Part shown: positions 10,614-26,497 of the stretch, in pieces
Layout of the letters: each line of letters starts with the position of its first letter
Numbering within the stretch: position 1 is the first letter of the stretch
Source of the DNA: Ichthyosporea sp. XGB-2017a
Lineage: Eukaryota > Opisthokonta > Ichthyosporea
DNA length: 63,396 nt
Direction: 5' to 3'
Assembly (NCBI GenBank): GCA_002811675.1
Contig: PDIM01000009.1
Coordinates: 22,165 to 85,560, forward strand
Translations under genes and position numbers: made by a program
The notes under the pieces: generated by a model
What the model was told of the DNA's origin: nothing
Databases searched by the model: none
What the model saw: the letters and a program-made list of their open reading frames with translations, nothing else

Positions 10614-13600
10614 ATGGATCCGCAACGTGTTATTCAATTGCTGGCAGAAACATTTAACGCCGATCCATCTGCACGAAAGCAGGCGGAGGCTTCTTTGGAC
10701 TCCCTTGCTTTCCAAAGAGGCTTCGGGCTTTTTATGCTTCAGATTTTGGGCGCACAAGAAGAAATGAACACGAGCATAAGACAGGCTGCAGCTATTTACT
10801 TGAAGAATTACATTTCAAAGTATTGGAGACATGCAGAGATTTCTGACGAGGAAATGCAGGAAAACAATAGGTTGGGTGTGGATCCCAAGTTGAGCTTCTT
10901 TATCAACGCCGAAGACAAGAGCACTATCCGCTTACATATTTTAGATGCTCTAGTTAATTCCCCAGAGGTTGTTCGGTCCCAGATGACTGTAGCTTTGGGG
11001 ACTATAGTTAAGTGTGATTTCCCGGAAAGATGGCCTAACTTTGTGGATAAAATTGTTAACTTGTTGGGGTCTGGAAATCAAAAGGCAATATTTGCGGCGC
11101 TTATTGCTTTTAGAGAGTTGGCTAAGAAATACCAGTACAAACCAACAGAAGAGAAGCAGCATATGAACTCAGCCGTGGAGATTGTTATGCCTATTGTTTA
11201 TAATGTCTTGGTGGAGTTAATGAAATATGACAACACTGATGAAGTTGCTTCGATGCAAAAGATGTGCCTTAAAATATATTACGGAATAATTCAACAGGAT
11301 ATTCCCGCAGAATTGCTCTCAAATGACCAATTTCCAAAGTGGATGGAAATTCTTCTTACGATTGTGGATCGAAAAGTTCCTGACTATGTCGCTACGACTT
11401 GCAACAACGACGAGGAGGAAATGGCTAACTCGCCATGGTGGAAGGTGAAGAAATGGGCTCTCCATATTCTTCACAGAGTTTACAGCCGTTTTGGATGCCC
11501 AGGATCAGTTATAGAAGCGCATAAGGAATTTGCGAATTACTTTTCGAATAATTTTGCCAAAGTTGTTCTCGAAGTTGTTTTTAAGCAGTTTTCACTCAAG
11601 CTTCAAGGCCAATATATGTCACCCCGCGTGCTTCAAATGCTTTTAAATTATTGTCTTACTGCTGTAAATCAATCTCTTACATGGAAGATTATTAAACCCC
11701 ACTGCGATACTCTTATACAGCAAATTATTTTCCCCCTTCTTTGCTATTCCGATAAAGATGATGAACTGTGGCACGAAGATCCTTTCGAATTTGTTAGAAT
11801 TAAATTCGACATTTTTGAAGATTTCCAGTCTCCCGTCACGGCTGCAGGTAATTTATTAAAGGAGTTGGTCGACAGGCGTGGCAAAGTCACTCTTATGCCC
11901 ACACTAACCTTTGCTAATGGTGTCTTGACAGAATATATCAATTTGCCGGAGAACCAAAGAAATCCAAGATTAAAGGACGGTATTCTTAATCTTATAGGAA
12001 ACATTGCTGGGTGTATTAACAAGAAGAAGGAGCTTAAGGGCCAGCTTGAAAACATGCTTGTGGCACATGTGTTGCCGGAATTTCAGTCACGCTTTGGATT
12101 TCTTCGCGCGCGTGCGTGCTATATTGTGCATTCATTTTCTATGGTTAAGTATAAAAACGACCAAAATATCGTCGCCTGCCTTGAAAATGTCGTTCGTTGT
12201 ATGAGGGACACTGACATTCCCGTTCGAGTTGAGGCTGCCATGGCTTTGAGAGTGTTGATCCGCTATGATGTGGGGTGCGATTCCCTTAAGCCAGTTCTTC
12301 GCGATGTACTTGTAGAGCTGATCAAGCTTACGAATGAAACTGAAAACGATGACCTCACCATGGTTTTGCAGGATCTTTTGATGCGGTACGAGAATGATAT
12401 TTTACCGTTTGGTGTAGAAATCTGCCAGCATCTGTGCCATACCTTCCAGACCCTTATTGTTGATGATGATGGTGATGAGGATAGCAATAAGTCTATGACT
12501 GCTATGGGTGTTTTGAGCACTATTCAGACATTGGTTCGCACTTTTGTGAAAACGCCAGAGTCTTTGGCTCAGCTGGAACCTGTTCTTCTTCCTATGATTG
12601 CGTATTGTTTAGAAAAGGGAATATTAGATTTTCTAGAGGAAACGTATGAACTTTTGACCACCTTAACCTTTTATTGCCCGGTAATTTCCCAGGACATGTG
12701 GAGAATGTTCGGATTGATTCACCACAGTTTTATGTCAGATGCGAGCGACTTCTTGCCAGATTTAGTTCCTGTTCTTGATAATTATATGGGGCGTGGTACT
12801 GAAGTCTTTTTTAGTGACAAAACTTATGTTGAATGTGTTTATACTATTTGCGAACATACCGTGAATAATGAAGATAATGGTGAAATAGACTTGGGAAGTG
12901 TATGTGAGCTGGCGGAATTGGTTATGGTCAATGGCAAGGGTAAAGTTGACGAGTATATTCCAAAGTTCATTGGGTTGATTTTTGGTTTCATTGTTAAAAA
13001 CGACTTCAAAACTCAGCGCTTTAGAGTACTTTGTCACGAAGTTGTGATTAATGCTTTCTATTATAATGCTCCTCTTACTTTTCAGATCTTAGAAAGCTAT
13101 CAAATCCCTGCTGAATTTGTGGCATCTCCAAATGATCCAACCCAGTCGTCCGCAACGGCACGGTTCATTTCTCAATGGTTTAAAATTTTGGATAAGTTTA
13201 CTCGTGTCCACGATAAGAAAATAGCAATTTTGGCTCTTTGCTCCATTATGAAGGTCCCATATGCCAGCCTTCCACCTACTGTGCAGGCTGGTTGGTCTCA
13301 AATTCTTTTAATTTTGATTGAAATTTTTTCATCTTTGCAAGGTGCTTACCAGCGGCGTGAAGAGTGCAAACGCGAAGTAGAGACGGACGATGAAGATGAA
13401 GAGTGGGATGAATCTGAAGACTTCGAAGATGACACGTATGAACTTGATGAAGACGAAGATTTTGATGATGAAGAGGGGAAAGAATATCTGCGTCAATTGG
13501 AAAATTACAATTTCTATGATGGGTTGGATAGCGATGACGAGCTAGAGGAACTTCTGGACGATGAAGATCCTTTACAGAATGTTGATGAGTACGTAGTTTT

Positions 13601-13814
13601 TCGTGATACTTTTCAATCGCTACCATCATTTGATCAAAATTCTTATCAAGTATTGAGTGCGGGACTGAAGCATAACCAGGTTGATGCCATTAATGAAATT
13701 ATTGCAGCCGCCACTAACAGGGAGTCTCTGAGAGAGTCTGAAAAGATCAAAAAGCAAGGGGGGTTTTCTTTCGGTAGTAATACCACTGTTCCTAGCTCTT
13801 TTAAATTTTCTTAA
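10614..13814 (+). CDS. IPO7: Importin-7/8 type nuclear transport receptor
   Basis: Karyopherin-beta that carries ribosomal proteins, histones and signalling proteins into the nucleus under RanGTP control. A single exon encodes 1,066 residues, close to human IPO7 (about 1,040). The importin-beta N-terminal domain (residues about 22-105) contains ARKQAEASL, IRQAAAIYLKNYI and a LLGSGNQKAIFAAL segment. HEAT repeats fill the body, with NSPWWKVKKWALHILHRVY matching the IPO7/8 subgroup (yeast Nmd5/Sxm1). A strongly acidic stretch lies at about residues 922-985, as in IPO7/8. The protein ends in a Phe/Ser-rich tail. No introns. The 129-base gap to the convergent FYVE gene contains AATAAA at 13863-13868. 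Confidence 0.95.
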   Translation: MDPQRVIQLLAETFNADPSARKQAEASLDSLAFQRGFGLFMLQILGAQEEMNTSIRQAAAIYLKNYISKYWRHAEISDEEMQENNRLGVDPKLSFFINAEDKSTIRLHILDALVNSPEVVRSQMTVALGTIVKCDFPERWPNFVDKIVNLLGSGNQKAIFAALIAFRELAKKYQYKPTEEKQHMNSAVEIVMPIVYNVLVELMKYDNTDEVASMQKMCLKIYYGIIQQDIPAELLSNDQFPKWMEILLTIVDRKVPDYVATTCNNDEEEMANSPWWKVKKWALHILHRVYSRFGCPGSVIEAHKEFANYFSNNFAKVVLEVVFKQFSLKLQGQYMSPRVLQMLLNYCLTAVNQSLTWKIIKPHCDTLIQQIIFPLLCYSDKDDELWHEDPFEFVRIKFDIFEDFQSPVTAAGNLLKELVDRRGKVTLMPTLTFANGVLTEYINLPENQRNPRLKDGILNLIGNIAGCINKKKELKGQLENMLVAHVLPEFQSRFGFLRARACYIVHSFSMVKYKNDQNIVACLENVVRCMRDTDIPVRVEAAMALRVLIRYDVGCDSLKPVLRDVLVELIKLTNETENDDLTMVLQDLLMRYENDILPFGVEICQHLCHTFQTLIVDDDGDEDSNKSMTAMGVLSTIQTLVRTFVKTPESLAQLEPVLLPMIAYCLEKGILDFLEETYELLTTLTFYCPVISQDMWRMFGLIHHSFMSDASDFLPDLVPVLDNYMGRGTEVFFSDKTYVECVYTICEHTVNNEDNGEIDLGSVCELAELVMVNGKGKVDEYIPKFIGLIFGFIVKNDFKTQRFRVLCHEVVINAFYYNAPLTFQILESYQIPAEFVASPNDPTQSSATARFISQWFKILDKFTRVHDKKIAILALCSIMKVPYASLPPTVQAGWSQILLILIEIFSSLQGAYQRREECKREVETDDEDEEWDESEDFEDDTYELDEDEDFDDEEGKEYLRQLENYNFYDGLDSDDELEELLDDEDPLQNVDEYVVFRDTFQSLPSFDQNSYQVLSAGLKHNQVDAINEIIAAATNRESLRESEKIKKQGGFSFGSNTTVPSSFKFS

Positions 13815-13943
13815 TGGGTGTGAAGTATGGGTAAGGCTAGTGCATACGAGAGGGAAGAGAAAATAAATATAGCGGAAACTTTTTGATTATTATTGTGTTC
13901 TTAAAGGCATTTTATTGTCTCCTTTAAAGGTGAGTACAAATGA

Positions 13944-16900
13944 TTAACCAAGACTAGCCGTTGAACTATTTAAAGGGGAACGGGAGGTGAATCGCAGCAC
14001 ACTATTGCGAATATCATGATTGCAGTCATCGCACAGTCGGACGGCTTTAGACGCACCTGGCAAGTCACTGATAACACTTGAGCAATCACTGCAAAAGATT
14101 CGCCCACACTGTCTGCAATGATGTCTTCGACGAGTAACAGAAAAGTTAGAGGAGCACTTCCTGCACTCTGCAGCTTCGGCATCTGTTTCCCACCTAATCT
14201 TTTGTTCTGATTCTTTCAGCCTAGCTAACTCTCGTTGAAGATCTTGCGACTGTTTCACAAAATCTGCTTGAACAGATATGCCATCCCTCAATTGCTCTCG
14301 AAGAATCGTAATCTCCTTCTCTAGCACTTTTTTTGAATCCTTTTGCTCATCAAGCTCTGCCTGTAAAGCCAAGATAATTTCCTTACTTTTGTGTCGCATT
14401 ACCCTACTTTTAGCACTAATTTCCCTAAACTTAGTCTCGGCTGCTAACCGCTCTTTTTCAGCTAAATTACTACTTGTTTTGAGTTCAGAGAGCTGGTCTT
14501 TTGCGCATTTAAGGGCATTTTCAAGAGAAATTTGTGACGTGCGCCATACTCTTCTTTCTTTGTCGGACTTCTCTTTCAAAAACACAATTTCACTTTTCAT
14601 TTGCTCTTGCTTAGCCATGAACTCCTCCGACAGGCTTTCACGAGCACTATCAAAGTGTTCTTTTTCCATTTGCACAGAGTTCAGCTCCCATTTAAGGGCT
14701 GCACTATCACTTCGCTCTTTAGCCACATCAGCTTTCAGTTCCCCTATTTGCTGTTCATATCTACTTCGCATCGAGGTTACTTCGTTTTCACTAAACGCTA
14801 GCTGCTTTGTTTTTTCCACAAGATCCCTATTTACATCTTCGAGCTGAGCTCTTTTAGCAGCTTCGGAGTCAACTTTACCCATTAACTCCCTCTTTTGCTT
14901 GTTTGCGAATTCTAAAGATTTTTCAACTTTCCCATGCTTTTTCACTACTTCATCAAGGTCGGCCTTGAGATTTTCCCCGCTTTTCTTAAGAGCTGAAATT
15001 TCACTGTCTTTTTCACTGATAATGTCTTCTTTTGCTCTTACACTACTTTTCACTCGAGAAAGCTCTTTTTTAAAGCCCTCCAGAACTTCGTTATGATTCC
15101 TTTGAGTATCATCGAAGGCAGATTCGAGTTCTTCGTAAAGGCGGGTAAGCTTTTCATGTACAGAATAGCTGGCTTCGATACGCGCTGATATTTCTTCGTT
15201 TGACTGCTCGTGTAGATTGCGCAAATGAAGAATCGACAGCTCCTTATTGTCTACAAGCTCTTTGAGAGCCATATTACTTTTTTCCAGTCTAGCAATGGTT
15301 TCCCTCATTTCGTCTTCTTTTTTTGCCATTTCTTCTGCGTTTTCATTTGTTCTGTTACATTCCTGATCTCGCTGCCCTTTAAGCACTTCGATTTCGCGAC
15401 TAGCACCCTCATAATCCAAAGTCAACTTAGCAATCTGAGTCTTCAATAACTTTGATTCCATTAGCCGCTCTTCAATTTCATCAAACAATTTCTCCGAACC
15501 CGCTTCGCTTGCGGCTTCGTCACCCTCAACTGCCGGCAGAGCTGCTTCTGTTTCCACGAATGATATCTTACTAGTCATTGAAGATGGCGATGCGCTCCTG
15601 CTATTGCCTTCGATAACTCTCAAAGAGTTTTCCACATTTTGTTGCTGTTCCAGCTTCATGTGGAGCATCTCCAATTCAGCTTTTAAATTTTCAATTTCCT
15701 GTTGAAGGGGCACAACTGCCTCCTTTAGTAGTTGGGATTCCAATTCCGCATCAGCTCTGCTTTCTTCCATGAAATTAGTTTTTGAATTCAATTTATCCTT
15801 TTCCAGTGAATCTACAACATCTTTAAGTCGAGAAATTTCATTTATCCGACCCTCCAATTCACTTTTCAATGTGCTTTCAATATGATGTCGCGTACTTAAC
15901 GAATCCTTTAGCAACTGCTGAAGAGAGGCCAGCTCGTCTTCATACCTTTTTTTCATTGAGGCGGTCAGCTCCTTGTGCTGCTCTTCCATGATTCCAACTC
16001 CCATTTTCACGTTATTCAGCTCCTCTTCTGTTTCTTTGTGCATTTCCTTTAGTTTGCTATAAGAATCCATAAGCACATTGCTATTCAGCTTTACGGCGGA
16101 TAAATCGTCCTTTAAAGACAGGATTTCCCCGTCACGTGCCCCTAGGTCAGATCGCAGTCCATTCGCTTCTCTAACTGCATCTTCAAAACTTAACAAAGTG
16201 CTTTCAAACTGCTCTTTCACAACCGAAAAACTTTCCATTTGACTTGTCAGTTCGTCAACGTCCCCAAATTTCTTATATTTCCCCAGTTTCGCCTGAAGCT
16301 CATCTCTTTCACTTTCCAACTTGCAATAAATAGTCTTGAATTTGTTTCTTTGGTCATCAAAGTTTTGTTCGTTTTTCAGAGCATCCTTTGTTTTTTCTTC
16401 TAAGCTTTGCTGAGCTGACGTTAGCATGCTATCTCTTTCAACCAACTTCCTATTTAGCTCCCCAACAAGCTCTCCTGACTTCTTTAATTTGTCTTCTAAC
16501 TCCCCTTTTATATCTTCGAGGCCCTTAATCTTTTCAATATTAACTTCATTAGCTGAGTTTACAGTTTCACTTTTGGCTATCAGCCCTGCGCGCTCCTTAC
16601 TCGCAGTCTCTACTTGAAATTCAAGGTCGTAACACCTTTTCTCTAAAGCAGCACATTTTACGTTTACAGAGTCATTTACTTCCTTTACATTTTCGATTTG
16701 TATTTCCTTCTCCCTAACTTCATCCTTTGTCTTCTGCAGCTCTTCTTTCCTTTTTTCCTCTGATGATTGCTTTTCTGCTAAATGCTTTTGAAGACTTTCC
16801 ACAACATGCACTAATTCACCATTTTGAGACGATAAATCAGCAAGCTCTTTTGCACTTGCCTCCCTGTTTAAATACACAGTGATGCATTTTTCTATAAACG

Positions 16901-17147
16901 GCACAACATCTGAGCTCTCAAGTGAATGCTCCTTCATGAGCCCATACCAAAGCTTTTCTTGCAAATCTCTCTCACTTTTAAGTTCTTCAATCCCACTACT
17001 CAATTGGTCCAACAAAGCCTCAGGTCCGGAATCATTCACTTCCCCATTTTCATTTTCTCTAACCCCCGGATGCTCAGATGTTTCTATAACTTCTTCAACA
17101 GTATCACCACTATTTGATACAGATGATGAACCATCCACAACCTCCAT
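13944..17147 (-). CDS. Coiled-coil protein with C-terminal FYVE zinc finger (EEA1-like)
   Basis: 1,067 residues from the first ATG at 17147; the frame is open further upstream but without ATG. Nearly the whole protein is Glu/Lys/Leu-rich coiled coil. The last 85 residues hold a FYVE finger. It starts with WETD (the WxxD motif), has four CxxC pairs, and the basic [10 protein letters not shown] patch that binds phosphatidylinositol 3-phosphate on early endosomes. The architecture matches EEA1 and related tethers, but there is no N-terminal C2H2 finger as in EEA1, so it is better called a FYVE-coiled-coil protein. Inferred role: endosomal tethering or cargo organisation. No introns. Confidence 0.92.
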   Translation of the reverse strand: MEVVDGSSSVSNSGDTVEEVIETSEHPGVRENENGEVNDSGPEALLDQLSSGIEELKSERDLQEKLWYGLMKEHSLESSDVVPFIEKCITVYLNREASAKELADLSSQNGELVHVVESLQKHLAEKQSSEEKRKEELQKTKDEVREKEIQIENVKEVNDSVNVKCAALEKRCYDLEFQVETASKERAGLIAKSETVNSANEVNIEKIKGLEDIKGELEDKLKKSGELVGELNRKLVERDSMLTSAQQSLEEKTKDALKNEQNFDDQRNKFKTIYCKLESERDELQAKLGKYKKFGDVDELTSQMESFSVVKEQFESTLLSFEDAVREANGLRSDLGARDGEILSLKDDLSAVKLNSNVLMDSYSKLKEMHKETEEELNNVKMGVGIMEEQHKELTASMKKRYEDELASLQQLLKDSLSTRHHIESTLKSELEGRINEISRLKDVVDSLEKDKLNSKTNFMEESRADAELESQLLKEAVVPLQQEIENLKAELEMLHMKLEQQQNVENSLRVIEGNSRSASPSSMTSKISFVETEAALPAVEGDEAASEAGSEKLFDEIEERLMESKLLKTQIAKLTLDYEGASREIEVLKGQRDQECNRTNENAEEMAKKEDEMRETIARLEKSNMALKELVDNKELSILHLRNLHEQSNEEISARIEASYSVHEKLTRLYEELESAFDDTQRNHNEVLEGFKKELSRVKSSVRAKEDIISEKDSEISALKKSGENLKADLDEVVKKHGKVEKSLEFANKQKRELMGKVDSEAAKRAQLEDVNRDLVEKTKQLAFSENEVTSMRSRYEQQIGELKADVAKERSDSAALKWELNSVQMEKEHFDSARESLSEEFMAKQEQMKSEIVFLKEKSDKERRVWRTSQISLENALKCAKDQLSELKTSSNLAEKERLAAETKFREISAKSRVMRHKSKEIILALQAELDEQKDSKKVLEKEITILREQLRDGISVQADFVKQSQDLQRELARLKESEQKIRWETDAEAAECRKCSSNFSVTRRRHHCRQCGRIFCSDCSSVISDLPGASKAVRLCDDCNHDIRNSVLRFTSRSPLNSSTASLG

Positions 17148-18444
17148 CCTGTACAGATACCCTTCCCAAATTTTCCCACGCAACTAACCCCAAAGACGCA
17201 CTATTTCCGTGTAGACAAGCCACTTCTCGAAAAAGTCTCACAGATCCAATGACAACGTAATGTAATAACAGGATATATGATATATCTCCCTCCCCTCTAC
17301 TAGTAACTCCCAGACTGTCCTTGTAGCGAGGTTGGAAATCTCTATGTAAGAGCTGAGTAGCTGGACAGGGTTCCGAGATTCCTTTCACTTCCTATAGATC
17401 AATCAAGGCTACAGTCAAGGCTACAATTAAAACCACAACTGAACCCCCCTCGGCCCCCCTTCCCTGGCGGAATTATAATTACCATGCAGGGCCGCATGGA
17501 GGATGGGGGATAGGGTTGATGTGGACATGATGCTTTTAAGTTCCGCACAACCTGGCTCTAGCTACCTCCTGCTGTCTGCAGTTCAGCATCTCCCGCAAAC
17601 TGCAAAGTCATAGAAGTCAGTTAGGACCTTATGAAATTTGAAGAGAGGTTCTGAAGCAAGGAGAAGGGGACCTTGTTCTGAACCTCGGTTCTGAAGGTGT
17701 TACCACATGCAATGACGTTTTGAGTGGCATGTCGGAAAGTCTCCTCTTGCTCGAATGCATTTTTTGGTCCTTTCTTGAAATTTCATACCGACACAGCACT
17801 TGAATAATAGTTGAAAATAAAAACATTGTCTTTATCAATTACAATAGCTCTGCCCTCTGGGGTACAGAAAAGATCTTTACAGTGAGAGGGTAAGGAGGTC
17901 TTGTGGCTTTACAGAAAAAACTCAAGCAAGGCTGTTCTATTTGTTGGTGTAAAGTTTAGGAGCCTCGACAGAAGAGTCGTGGGTCATCGGGCAGTTGTGT
18001 GCAAAAAATAAACGTCATGAGGGGCGCAATTGAGAGTTGCCGGTACTTATATGTAGCTGTAGACGTATCTGTGCATAATTGAGCTGCGCATGCAAGTGCC
18101 CTGAGGGGTGGATAAATTTTAATTGGTGGCTTGGTGCTATTGTTATCACGATGTGGAGACTGGGGTAGATCGGAGAGGGGGACCATAATAAGCTATATAA
18201 AGTAAAATTAGCCTCGGTAATTATATTGTACTATTGGCCCTCCCCCTCATATTATAATAATGGCTCAAGTCACCAGCAACTTACCTGCACAGCTTTAGCC
18301 TCGGCATGTGCACATAGTTGTGGATCTGTTGATTTGGATAGGAATCAGATAGATATCTACAGCCACAGATTCACCCCGTCTTAGTCAACCACTTACCCCT
18401 TGTTAGATAAATTTGTTGCATAGAAATCACAAGTTTTAGCCATT
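17148..18444. other. 1.3-kb region without an assigned gene
   Basis: On the minus strand there is a strong donor (GCAG|GTAAGTT near 18285) and a strong 3' splice end (CTAAC branch then TTTGCAG near 17600). This suggests at least one spliced transcript. Between them a frame of about 85 codons (about 17905-17600, minus) is interrupted by a single TGA near 17785. I could not build a consistent gene model and name no product. Confidence 0.4.
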
Positions 18445-19443
18445 ATGGTGAGCGTGCGTTGGGTTCCATTTTACGTTCCCTTGAAGCGTAGATTACAAAC
18501 CTTGGCGGTCACCTCCTTTTGGGCTGGTGTTCCCTTGTCACTTTTTATACTTCTTTGCCTTCTACTAAATCCCTTTATGTGGTGGTTTGTCATCCCATAT
18601 TTGATCTTTGTTAGTCAAGACACATCGCCAAAGAATGGTGGAAGGCCCGTGCAATGGTACAAAAAATTAAGATTTTGGAACAGTTTTAGAGATTATTTTC
18701 CTGTTGAGCTGCATAAAAGCGTTAATTTAGACCCCAAAAAGAACTATGTATTTGGATACCATCCACATGGCATCATTAGTCTTGGCGCTTTTACGAACTT
18801 TGGCACTGATGCAACTGGATTCTCAGACAAGTTTCCTGGAATTGATCTTCGTCTTCTTACACTGGCCTCAAATTTCAATTTTCCATTTTATCGTGAACAT
18901 TTGCTTTCTTTAGGCCTCTGCGACGTTAGTTTGAAGTCGTGCAATACTATTTTGTCGCAAGGGGAAGGCAAAAGTATCATGATAGTCATTGGGGGTGCCG
19001 CAGAAGCCCTTGACGCTCATCCAGGAACAAACGACTTAACTTTAGGCCGAAGAAAAGGCTTTGTTAAAGTTGCTATTAGAAATGGGGCTGATCTGGTACC
19101 TGTGTTCTCTTTCGGGGAGAATGATATTTTTGAACAGGTTCCAAACCCAAGAGGTTCTAGATTGCGCAATTTTCAGAATAAGATACAAAAAATGCTTGGG
19201 TTTTCCACCCCGTTGTTTAAGGGTAGGGGCATTTTCAACTACGACTTTGGCATTCTACCCAAAAGGAAACCAATCAATACGATCGTGGGCAAACCAATTC
19301 CCGTAAAGAAGGATCCCAACCCAACGAAAGAGACGGTTGACCATTACCATAACCTTTACGTCAAAGAATTGGAGCGTATCTGGAATCAGAATAAGGGAAA
19401 ATATGCACCTGATAGAAAACAAAGTATGCAGGTGGTGGACTAA
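18445..19443 (+). CDS. DGAT2: Diacylglycerol O-acyltransferase 2 family
   Basis: Makes triacylglycerol from diacylglycerol and acyl-CoA at the ER and lipid droplets. 332 residues, single exon. A hydrophobic hairpin at about residues 24-54 is followed by the DGAT2 signatures: FGYHPHGIISLGAF (HPHG active-site motif), YREHLLSLGLCDVS, VIGGAAEALDAHPG, RKGFVKVAIRNGADLVPV and SFGENDIF. Length and motifs fit DGAT2/MOGAT; the sequence alone does not separate DGAT2 from monoacylglycerol acyltransferases. Confidence 0.95.
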   Translation: MVSVRWVPFYVPLKRRLQTLAVTSFWAGVPLSLFILLCLLLNPFMWWFVIPYLIFVSQDTSPKNGGRPVQWYKKLRFWNSFRDYFPVELHKSVNLDPKKNYVFGYHPHGIISLGAFTNFGTDATGFSDKFPGIDLRLLTLASNFNFPFYREHLLSLGLCDVSLKSCNTILSQGEGKSIMIVIGGAAEALDAHPGTNDLTLGRRKGFVKVAIRNGADLVPVFSFGENDIFEQVPNPRGSRLRNFQNKIQKMLGFSTPLFKGRGIFNYDFGILPKRKPINTIVGKPIPVKKDPNPTKETVDHYHNLYVKELERIWNQNKGKYAPDRKQSMQVVD

Positions 19444-19755
19444 AGAACAAAGCCCCTTTTCAAAAGCGACAGGTGTATGTCAGGCTTTGGAAGTATGAAG
19501 TATTCATGTCTACAGCTTATGTAAAAAGTTTTGGTAATTCAACGATGAGGTTTATTTAGTTGTGTCAATAAAGAGGCTTTTTTCATATGCAAATGAAGAC
19601 AGGGGAGCAGTAATGTATGCGTAAAGAAAGGGAGAAATGCTATGATATAGTTACAGAGGTGAAAAAAATCGCAATTTTGGAACAGGAGTGTTAAATGCAA
19701 CTCAGCGCAGACAATACGAAAAAGGAATTTACTACTTCCATGAACAGGAGCTAGC
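19444..19755. other. Convergent 3' region DGAT2/DYRK1
   Basis: 312 bases between two stop codons. It contains AATAAA at 19567-19572 on the plus strand for DGAT2. No gene seen. Confidence 0.5.
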
Positions 19756-23845
<4,090 letters not shown>

Positions 23846-24091
23846 TTATCCCTGGACCTTGGTAGGGACAGTGAATTTCACGTGCTCCATGTTGTTAGCC
23901 TTCTTAATCTTTTCGATATCCTCAGCAATCTTCTTTCTTCTTGCTTCGGGAATTTCAACAACCTTTTTGGCATTAGCAGCCTTTTGCTGGGCGTAGGCCT
24001 TAAGACGATCAATGAACATTTTCTGAACATAATCCTGCTTACCCCCCTGGGCAGCGGTAGAGTAGCTTCTTCTAGCAATGTTACCAATCAT
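23846..24091 (-). CDS. ATP5PF: ATP synthase coupling factor 6-like subunit, mitochondrial
   Basis: 81 residues, single exon. The N-terminus MIGNIARRSYST looks like a short mitochondrial presequence. DYVQKMFIDRLKAY aligns with the DPIQKLFVDKIREY block of animal F6. A Lys/Ala-rich helix and a short C-terminal segment (HVKFTVPT) follow. F6 (yeast Atp14/subunit h) is part of the peripheral stalk linking F1 to Fo. The match rests on one block plus length and targeting, so confidence is moderate. Confidence 0.7.
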   Translation of the reverse strand: MIGNIARRSYSTAAQGGKQDYVQKMFIDRLKAYAQQKAANAKKVVEIPEARRKKIAEDIEKIKKANNMEHVKFTVPTKVQG

Positions 24092-26497
24092 ATTTACTTT
24101 CCCCTATGCGATAGCTTTTGCAATAAAGATATATTCTATAATCTCCTCGGTTAAATCTACCTCACTTCCTTTGTCTTCTGGTTAGCGAGACACGAACAGT
24201 GGCTGGCTAGTTGCATGGTAAACAAAGAACGAGAGGACGTACAAACTATTACTTGTCCCGTGTAGCTTGGGCCTCTATGATCAGATTAGCCACTAACTAT
24301 GGCCAACCCATATAGACTCCCGCATTGTATGGGAATCCCCATAGTGAAGGACTCATAATAATAATCCACGCCCCCACCTTATAATATTATATTACACACC
24401 CCTAACCCTGGACTTTAAGCCATCAGCTGCTACCCCTCATTGCAATGCGACTTCCCTCGACAGCTGCTTCTGCAGGCCCTGGACCCTGGGGCTGGGGCCG
24501 CCCTACTTTGGACATTTGGACATTCTTCGCCTTGTCCCGATGTCGAGCTGGTCGAGCTCTTCTTAAAACTACGGAGGGACCAGAACACAATGAACGACAG
24601 TAACAAGGTAAGCTCGTACTAATAGGCTTGGAAAACGCTCAGCTATTTAAGGAATTTGATGCTGTCCTTGAATCACATGGAACTAATAAAGCTAATCGAC
24701 AATGTTTCAACAAGGAATGAATGGAAATTCAAATATCATGGCCATATACCAAACCTACTAGCTGCCATTTCAGAAGTATCCTTGTTCTTTGGCATAAGCT
24801 TCAGGAAACGTGTTCTATGAAATCATCCTTGAAGTTGAATGGTCAAATAAGAAAGTGAAAAAAGAATGCTCATGAATCCAGACCACCTAGTATGTCAAGT
24901 CTAATTCGCTCTTTGCTCACACTGAACAGAAGGGATGATCGAAAAACAAATATAAAAATTCAACTTAAAAATCATTTGATTTACTTTGGACTTTTACAAG
25001 CATTTGACATAGTACGGAAGTCGGCTCAGTCGGATCTGTGGAACTCAAGGTCGTCAAATAAATACACTCTGGTAATTACTGGAACCGCTGAATGCTTTCT
25101 TCAAACTCAAAAGTCCCGAGTAATAACCCAATCCGAAGACCCAATCCAAGGCTTGAGTCTTGCTTTGAAGTGACATTGACCCTCATTGACCAAAATACAG
25201 TCAACACTCAGCCTAAAAAGGTGCTGAAAATTGTTGTTTCCATGGCCAAAGACAGAGTATAATAATAATGTTATGAGAGTGGAATTTGTAGACCGCGTAG
25301 ACAGCTGCAGAATGCATTTTCCTTGAGGCTTCACTCACATTAATTGCTAAAATGCGAGACGCAATTTCAAGTCCTGACTCCTGGTCAGTGGCCACTGGCC
25401 AGTGGCCTCACACTATTCGCAGTACACAACCATTGCAATTTGCCTGCGACTGCAGCGACAGTTTGCAACTTGCAAGCATGATCGGCTAGCTGCCGACTCT
25501 TCAGCGCCATACCAAAACTAGTTGGAGCCAGCTACACAGTACACTTATTACATAGCAGCTAGAGTAGCTGTGTACTGGCGCTATGTACTGGCTACACACA
25601 CTACAGCAGTACCCTGCTCATGGCCGCCGACGTTGGTATGTAAATGTTGTCGTTTTTTCACAAAATGTTTGGTCCTGCACAAATATAATAAAATTAACAG
25701 TCCCTCCCCTAATATCCGTTGTCGATTATATAATTTCCAGCCAGCAAATAATGCAAATCCCTAATTTCCCCAGCTCTCTAGATCTGTGCGCTGTACTGTG
25801 TGTCCCTCCGCGAAGGGTTCAGGGTAGTTGTAACTTGTTTCTTCTTCATAATAATAATTATCACTCGCTTACTCTGCTTGTCCAAAGGGCTTGCCACCAT
25901 ATTATTTATTTGCAGGACCTCAATCTCTCTCCGTGACCAGATTAGTTAACCACCACAGACAGTTTAGAACGGAGCGCGGCCTAGCCCCTAGTGTGTTATA
26001 GTGAGTAGGAAGATAGCGAATCGATCTTAATTCCGTTCTTTCCTCTGCAGCGATTAAGAACAAGTACTTCAAAGATATACGTTGTGGGAATCATCTTATA
26101 TCTCTGCATTTCATTATTGTACGTTCAATACGTAGGGAAGACTGTTTCTATTGTTTTGTTCCTGAAGTTATCGAGTATTTTTGGGAAGTGCTGAAGATAT
26201 CAATCCCAAAACATCCTCGTTGAAGTAGTTCAGAAAGGACTTGTGCCTGTTTTTTTTTTGTTTTGGGGGGTAAATCTTATTCATATTTTCTAGAATCCAG
26301 AGCATAAGGCGAACCACTATTGAGAGTAGCAGGGATAATCTTTTAGAAGTGGTTAGCGAAAAATATAAGCCACTGGATATATTCCTTTTGTTTAGTTTTG
26401 CTTTTTATTGATTAGTGTTGGAGTGTGGTTCGTTTGTTACCCTTCTGAATATTCTAGAATCGCAGTGGCTTCTTAGCGCATAGATATCGCAAAGAAT
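24092..26497. other. 2.4-kb region: ATP5PF promoter and probable GSK3 leader
   Basis: No protein gene assigned. Plus-strand splice signals occur: an ATG followed by AAG|GTAAGC at 24590-24608, and a possible leader intron 25636-25740 (GTATGT donor, CTAAT branch, TTTCCAG end). Splicing the latter would leave a short upstream frame (8 codons from ATG 25620) in the GSK3 leader. On the minus strand an ATG at 25395 opens 19 codons before a GTGAGT donor. None could be extended to a recognisable product. Confidence 0.4.

Noticed and set aside
17956-18186. 76-codon minus-strand frame from an ATG
   Set aside because: Two other frames across the same stretch are almost as open. Composition is low in acidic residues and no domain is visible.
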